From positions 1 to 10,029 of the forward strand of contig CALGGL010000110.1 of assembly GCA_937915975.1 (NCBI GenBank): 10,029 nt of DNA. The letters are read 5' to 3'. The position numbers were made by a program, and so were the translations under genes. This stretch comes from an uncultured Lachnospiraceae bacterium (lineage in GTDB: Bacteria; Bacillota; Clostridia; Lachnospirales; Lachnospiraceae). The notes below the pieces were generated by a model. The model did not search any database. It had not been told where the DNA came from and saw only the letters and a list, made by a program, of their open reading frames with translations. Of the stretch, positions 6,474 through 10,029 are shown piece by piece; positions within the stretch are counted from its first letter, which is position 1, and each line of letters begins with the position of its first letter.

Positions 6474-6512
6474 AGTTGCACACCCCTCTTATTTTATACC
6501 TTTCAGCCGGAG
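6423..6512. terminator. Large hairpin from an inverted repeat copy; possible two-way terminator
   Basis: The left arm 6423-6460 (CTCCGGCTGAGAGG to GTGTGCAAC, in the third 61-bp unit) pairs with 6475-6512 over 38 positions with two differences, one of which keeps a G-T wobble. The loop is 14 bases (6461-6474). It lies 18 bases past the stop of the minus-strand PaaK-like gene and ends the array that follows the lipid kinase gene, so it could end transcription from both sides. The flanking T tracts are weak (TTTTACTTTC on the minus strand), so terminator function is inferred from position and stem strength. Confidence 0.55.
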
Positions 6513-6530
6513 AATCTTAAACTCAAGCTT

Positions 6531-7856
6531 CTATTTTTTCTGCAAGCTGCTCTCTTCGAAGAGCTTACGGTTATCTACTATACGGACAGCCTTTCCTTCA
6601 CTTCTTGGAACACTCTTAGGTGCAACAAGATGAACCTCAACTGCTATACCAAGCATTGACTTGAGTGCTGCTACAAGCTTCTTTTCTCTGTAAGCCTTTT
6701 CAGCTTCGTCAGCCGGTGGATTGGATGGAAGCCATTCTACATCACATGCGATTGTATCGCTGTTTCCTACACGGTCAACAACAAGCTGGTAGTTAGCTTC
6801 ATAACCGTTGTTAAGAAGAACTGTTTCTATCTGTGAAGGGAATACATTTACACCCTTTACAACCATCATATCATCACTTCTTCCAAGCGGCTTACTCATA
6901 CGGATATGAGTACGTCCGCATGAACATTTCTCACGGGAAAGTACACATATATCTCTTGTACGGTAACGAAGAAGAGGGAAGCCCTGCTTTGTAATACATG
7001 AGAATACAAGCTCACCCTTTTCACCCTCAGGAAGAACCTCACCTGTCTGTGGATTGATAATCTCAGGGATGAAGTGGTCTTCGTTAACGTGCATACCACG
7101 CTGCTCTTCACACTCAAATGATACGCCCGGACCGCTTATCTCTGTAAGTCCATATATATCGTATGCCTTGATGCCAAGTGATTCCTCAATGTTGTGACGC
7201 ATTTCCTCGGTCCATGCCTCGGCACCGAATATACCTGCTTTTAACTTTATCTGATCCTTCACACCACGTTCTGCGATGCTCTCGCCGAGGTATGCAGCAT
7301 ATGATGGTGTACAGCAAAGAATTGTTGAACCAAGGTCTGTCATAAACTGTATCTGTCTGTCAGTGTTACCTGATGACATAGGAAGTGTAAGAGAACCAAC
7401 CTTGTGTGAACCACCGTTAAGTCCGGGACCACCTGTGAAAAGTCCGTAGCCGTAGCAGACATGTACTACGTCATCCTTGGTTCCGCCTGCAGCAACTATT
7501 GCACGTGCACAGCAGGTATCCCATATGTCTATATCATCCTGTGTATAAAATGAAACAACTCTTCTTCCGGTTGTTCCGCTTGTTGATTGGATACGTACGC
7601 AATCTGTAAGAGGCACACCAAGCAATCCGTAAGGATACTGATCTCTTAAGTCGTCTTTGGTGATGAAAGGAAGCTTATGTAAGTCTTCAATTCCATGGAT
7701 GTCATCAGGACTGATGCCTGCCTCATCCATTTTGTCATGATAAAATTTAACACTGTCATATACGTGTTTTACCTGTTTTACGAGGCGTTCGCTCTGAAGC
7801 TTCTTAAGCTCCTCAACAGGCATGGTTTCAATTTCAGGATTAAAATAATTTCCCAT
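6531..7856 (-). CDS. Phenylacetate-CoA ligase family (PaaK-like) aryl-acid CoA ligase
   Basis: A 441-residue cytoplasmic adenylate-forming enzyme that activates an aryl acid with ATP and joins it to CoA (EC 6.2.1.30 type). The phosphate-binding loop is STSGTTGR (91-98). Other landmarks are YGLTEISGPG (235-244), the hinge region GRSDDMMVVKGVNVFP (325-340), and PRSEGKA (417-423) with the likely catalytic K422. Length is normal for PaaK. In anaerobic gut bacteria such ligases may handle phenylacetate, indoleacetate or related products of aromatic amino acid breakdown. No ferredoxin oxidoreductase or phenylacetate genes are adjacent, so the substrate stays open. The ATG is preceded on its strand by AAGGAG (7864-7869). 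It is divergent from the Dabb gene and converges on the lipid kinase gene. Its promoter region has an inverted repeat that could be an operator. Confidence 0.9.
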   Translation of the reverse strand: MGNYFNPEIETMPVEELKKLQSERLVKQVKHVYDSVKFYHDKMDEAGISPDDIHGIEDLHKLPFITKDDLRDQYPYGLLGVPLTDCVRIQSTSGTTGRRVVSFYTQDDIDIWDTCCARAIVAAGGTKDDVVHVCYGYGLFTGGPGLNGGSHKVGSLTLPMSSGNTDRQIQFMTDLGSTILCCTPSYAAYLGESIAERGVKDQIKLKAGIFGAEAWTEEMRHNIEESLGIKAYDIYGLTEISGPGVSFECEEQRGMHVNEDHFIPEIINPQTGEVLPEGEKGELVFSCITKQGFPLLRYRTRDICVLSREKCSCGRTHIRMSKPLGRSDDMMVVKGVNVFPSQIETVLLNNGYEANYQLVVDRVGNSDTIACDVEWLPSNPPADEAEKAYREKKLVAALKSMLGIAVEVHLVAPKSVPRSEGKAVRIVDNRKLFEESSLQKK

Positions 7857-7939
7857 GTTTCGTCTCCTTGTTATTTTCTGATTAACAGCATATCAAATTA
7901 TTATGTCTTGTTTTCCATTTTAATCTTAAGCTGTTTTTA

Positions 7940-7984
7940 ATTGCAACTTCTACATTATAACTCGAAATAATACAATGTTGCAAT
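7940..7984. promoter_or_regulatory. Candidate operator: inverted ATTGCAAC half-sites
   Basis: ATTGCAAC (7940-7947) and its exact reverse complement GTTGCAAT (7977-7984) are separated by 29 bases. One half covers the -35 of the PaaK-like promoter and the other its predicted start point. This geometry would suit a repressor. No regulator gene is nearby, and chance cannot be excluded in AT-rich DNA. Confidence 0.35.
7954..7983 (-). promoter_or_regulatory. Promoter of the PaaK-like gene
   Basis: Read on the minus strand, a -35 TTGCAA (7983-7978) is followed by an 18-base spacer and a perfect -10 TATAAT (7959-7954). Transcription would start near 7947, giving a leader of about 90 bases. The -35 is only a partial match (4 of 6). 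Confidence 0.55.
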
Positions 7985-8039
7985 ACTTTTTAAAAGAAAA
8001 ATTTAACACTTTACAGTAATAAAATAATAAATGTAATAC

Positions 8040-8068
8040 TTGAATAATTCCCTGCAAAAAGGTATGAT
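8040..8068 (+). promoter_or_regulatory. Promoter of the Dabb-domain gene
   Basis: A -35 TTGAAT (8040-8045) and a -10 TATGAT (8063-8068) are spaced by 17 bases. The predicted start near 8075 leaves a short leader containing GGAGGAG (8088-8094). Confidence 0.6.
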
Positions 8069-8100
8069 ATGTATAGTATTTTTTTACGGAGGAGAAGACT

Positions 8101-8403
8101 ATGGTTAAACACATTATCTTGTGGCAGCTAAAGGATGAGCTGTCGGAGGAAGAAAAAAAGAATGTTATGGCAGGGATCAAAGAAGGTCTTGAGGGGTTGA
8201 AGGGAGTGGTTCCCGGTCTTATAGAGATACATGTTCAGACTGAAAAGCTTGCATCTTCAAATGCGGATGTTTTGCTTGATTCCACATTGGAAAGCGAAGA
8301 GGCATTAAAGGGTTATGCCGTTCATCCGGCACATGTAAATGTAGCGGATACCAAGGTAAGACCGTTTACAAAGTCAAGAGTATGTATTGATTATGAATTA
8401 TAG
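8101..8403 (+). CDS. Dabb (stress-responsive A/B barrel) domain protein
   Basis: A 100-residue single-domain protein. The start VKHIILWQLKDELSEEE (2-18) and the closing GYAVHPAHVNVADTKVRPF (71-89), with its HPAH motif, are hallmarks of the Dabb family, which forms dimeric ferredoxin-like alpha/beta barrels. Bacterial members are mostly of unknown function; some plant and fungal relatives are stress proteins or cyclases. The protein has no signal peptide and no membrane segment. A very strong GGAGGAG lies six bases before the ATG, so it is probably well translated. It has its own promoter, is divergent from the PaaK-like gene across 244 bases, and is followed after 155 bases by metY, with no terminator visible between them, so some read-through into metY is possible. 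Confidence 0.88.
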   Translation: MVKHIILWQLKDELSEEEKKNVMAGIKEGLEGLKGVVPGLIEIHVQTEKLASSNADVLLDSTLESEEALKGYAVHPAHVNVADTKVRPFTKSRVCIDYEL

Positions 8404-8558
8404 ACGATATATTTTTTATTGTTAATTGCTGTCGGTAATGAAGTTGATATTTTCTATAGAACGATATAAAACGGATTTAATCAGATTTATGAATCATATT
8501 TAAGGGGAAATGATAATAAAAAGAATACAATAAAACTATAAAAAGTGAGGATAAAAAA

Positions 8559-9836
8559 ATGAGCGATTTTTCAATTAATACGAAATGTGTACAGGGAGGA
8601 TATCATCCGGGAAACGGAGAGCCAAGACAAATTCCTATAATTCAGTCAACTACATTTAAGTATGATACAAGTGAGGATATGGGTAAGCTTTTTGATCTTG
8701 AAGCTTCGGGATATTTTTATACCAGACTTCAGAATCCAACCAATGATTATGTGGCTGCAAAGATAGCAGAGCTTGAGGGAGGAACGGCAGCTATGCTTAC
8801 ATCCTCAGGACAGGCTGCATCATTTTTTGCATTCTTTAATATCTGTGAGGCGGGTTCACATATAGTTGCTTCATCATCCATTTACGGCGGAACCTTTAAT
8901 CTTCTTGATGTAACTATGAGAAAAATGGGAATTGAGACAACCTTTGTTTCTCCTGATTGCACGGAGGATGAACTTAATGCTGCATTTAAGGACAATACCA
9001 AGCTTGTATTCGGTGAAACAATTGCCAACCCTGCACTTACCGTTCTTGATATTGAGAAGTTTGCCAAGGCTGCACATGCCCACGGCGTACCGCTTATAGT
9101 TGATAATACATTTCCTACTCCTGTAAATTGCAGACCGATTGAGTGGGGTGCCGATATAGTTACACATTCAACGACAAAATACATGGATGGTCACGGAGCA
9201 GCAGTAGGAGGTGCCATAGTTGATGCGGGAAAGTTTGACTGGATGGCTTACAAGGATAAGTTTCCGGGACTTACAACTCCTGATGAGTCTTATCATGGAA
9301 TCACCTATGCTGAAAAGTTCGGTAAGGAGGGTGCATTTATAACCAAATGTACTTCACAGCTTATGCGTGACCTTGGTTCAATTCAGTCACCTCAAAATGC
9401 ATTTTTACTCAATCTCGGTCTTGAGTCACTTCATGTACGTATGCCGAGACATGTTGAAAACGGACAGGCTGTTGCAGAATTCTTAGAGCAGCATCCAAAT
9501 GTAGAATATGTAAATTATCCGGGATTAAAGAGTAACAAATATTATGAGATAGCAAAGAAGTACATGCCAAACGGCGGATGCGGAGTGGTTTCCTTTGGAA
9601 TTAAGGGTGGAAGACCTGCTGCCGAAGCTTTTATGAAAAAGCTTAAAATAGCAGCTATAGAAACACACGTGGCAGATGCCAGAACCTGTTGCCTTAATCC
9701 TGCAACATCAACCCATCGTCAGATGAACGATGAACAGCTTGAAGCAGCCGGAGTACCTGCAGGCTTAATACGTATCTCTTGCGGCCTTGAAGATAAGAAA
9801 GACCTCATCGCAGATCTCGCCCAGGCGCTTGAGTAA
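8559..9836 (+). CDS. metY: O-acetylhomoserine sulfhydrylase (MetY)
   Basis: A 425-residue cytoplasmic pyridoxal-phosphate enzyme of the Cys/Met metabolism family. It makes homocysteine from O-acetyl-L-homoserine and sulfide (EC 2.5.1.49). YTRLQNPT (54-61) carries the phosphate-binding YTR. VDNTF (181-185) holds the ring-nitrogen aspartate D182, and THSTTKYMDGHG (202-213) holds the PLP lysine K207. The roughly 425-residue length and the insert after GHGAAVGG fit MetY better than the shorter MetB or MetC, though the family cannot be separated fully without alignment. The ATG follows GTGAGG (8545-8550) at eight bases. I see no S-box or T-box in the 155 bases upstream. There is a perfect 11-base palindrome TATGAATCATA (8488-8498) that might be a repressor site. 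No clear terminator follows. Confidence 0.92.
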   Translation: MSDFSINTKCVQGGYHPGNGEPRQIPIIQSTTFKYDTSEDMGKLFDLEASGYFYTRLQNPTNDYVAAKIAELEGGTAAMLTSSGQAASFFAFFNICEAGSHIVASSSIYGGTFNLLDVTMRKMGIETTFVSPDCTEDELNAAFKDNTKLVFGETIANPALTVLDIEKFAKAAHAHGVPLIVDNTFPTPVNCRPIEWGADIVTHSTTKYMDGHGAAVGGAIVDAGKFDWMAYKDKFPGLTTPDESYHGITYAEKFGKEGAFITKCTSQLMRDLGSIQSPQNAFLLNLGLESLHVRMPRHVENGQAVAEFLEQHPNVEYVNYPGLKSNKYYEIAKKYMPNGGCGVVSFGIKGGRPAAEAFMKKLKIAAIETHVADARTCCLNPATSTHRQMNDEQLEAAGVPAGLIRISCGLEDKKDLIADLAQALE

Positions 9837-10029
9837 ATTCCGTTTTATCGGGCAAGGGGAGTCAATTATAGAGCGGTATGCACGAAGCCGGCTATAAGCA
9901 AAGGTACACGCATAGCACGTTCGCACTCTTTGAAACCTGTAGGAGTACTAAGCTCATAAATGTATATTATTCTAAAGCAAACCAAGTATAAAATAAGGAT
10001 ACAAGGTGATACTTTTGCATAAATGCAAG
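9837..10029. other. Unassigned segment after metY
   Basis: These 193 bases hold no convincing gene. On the minus strand a frame is open from the window edge to a TAA at 9866-9868 and ends ...RVPLLIAGFVHTAL, but it has no start codon in context and no recognisable domain. It may be the end of a gene that starts outside the window, or part of a repeat. No intrinsic terminator for metY is visible. TTGCAT/ATGCAA (10015-10028) is a small inverted repeat cut by the window edge. Confidence 0.4.

Larger units (their letters stand above)
6199..6530. other. Non-coding intergenic region between converging genes
   Basis: These 332 bases separate the converging lipid kinase and PaaK-like genes. The first part (6199-6252) is a CA-rich and AT-rich stretch without clear features. 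From about 6253 to 6512 it is filled by a degenerate partial unit, three 61-bp repeats and an inverted half unit, listed separately. Short open frames through the repeats (for example ATG 6286, 38 codons) lack a ribosome site, and the 61-base period is not a multiple of three, so I do not call a gene. Confidence 0.8.

Noticed and set aside
6182..6481. Minus-strand 99-codon frame across the same region
   Set aside because: It overlaps the end of the lipid kinase gene and the repeats, has a low-complexity composition, and is a by-product of the repeat sequence.
8444..8470. TTGATA and TATAAA as a promoter for metY
   Set aside because: The spacer is only 15 bases and other weak combinations exist, so I could not choose one with confidence.
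10004..10029. Possible start of another plus-strand gene at the right edge (AAGGTGAT then TTG)
   Set aside because: Only five codons are visible from a rare start codon, and the stretch is also a small inverted repeat. There is not enough to call a gene.

Overview
The window looks like a chromosomal segment from a low-GC Gram-positive anaerobe, most likely a gut Lachnospiraceae (Clostridia). The support is the AT-rich sequence with strong AGGAGG-type ribosome sites, a tRNA-Trp-type T-box leader, a BspA-like surface-protein N-terminus, an Mbeg1-like hydrolase, VanZ, and the general character of the proteins. I cannot fix the genus. I found no tRNA, rRNA, CRISPR array, phage module or intact transposase.

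Layout. Bases 49-1404 hold one long reading frame that joins a signal peptide and the start of a BspA-like surface protein to an apparently complete G3E (CobW/COG0523) GTPase. The joint lies at the short peptide MTKVDL, so this is either a real deletion fusion or an assembly chimera. A VanZ-family membrane protein follows 4 bases later (1409-1876). Bases 1921-2230 carry a promoter and a textbook T-box leader with a TGG (Trp) specifier, controlling a stand-alone TrpB2-type tryptophan synthase beta chain (2319-3689). A 199-bp, almost fully self-complementary MITE-like element (3706-3904) separates it from a two-gene unit: an Mbeg1-like alpha/beta hydrolase (3958-5076) and a diacylglycerol-kinase-family lipid kinase (5107-6198). 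The lipid kinase carries three in-frame copies of a 12-residue repeat. Bases 6199-6530 are non-coding and hold a 61-bp tandem repeat array ending in an inverted copy that makes a 38-bp-stem hairpin. It sits between the converging lipid kinase gene and a phenylacetate-CoA-ligase-like gene on the minus strand (6531-7856). Divergent from that ligase is a small Dabb-domain protein (8101-8403), then an O-acetylhomoserine sulfhydrylase, MetY (8559-9836). The last 190 bases have no convincing gene.

How the genes fit together. Most are separate transcription units rather than one pathway. TrpB2 (indole plus serine to tryptophan, induced by uncharged tRNA-Trp) and MetY (homocysteine from O-acetylhomoserine and sulfide) are amino-acid synthesis or salvage genes. 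The PaaK-like ligase activates an aryl acid, possibly a product of aromatic amino acid breakdown. The hydrolase and lipid kinase may act together on membrane lipids. I see no clear new multi-gene system. The most unusual items are the BspA/GTPase joint, the repeat-bearing lipid kinase, the 61-bp palindromic array and the MITE-like element.
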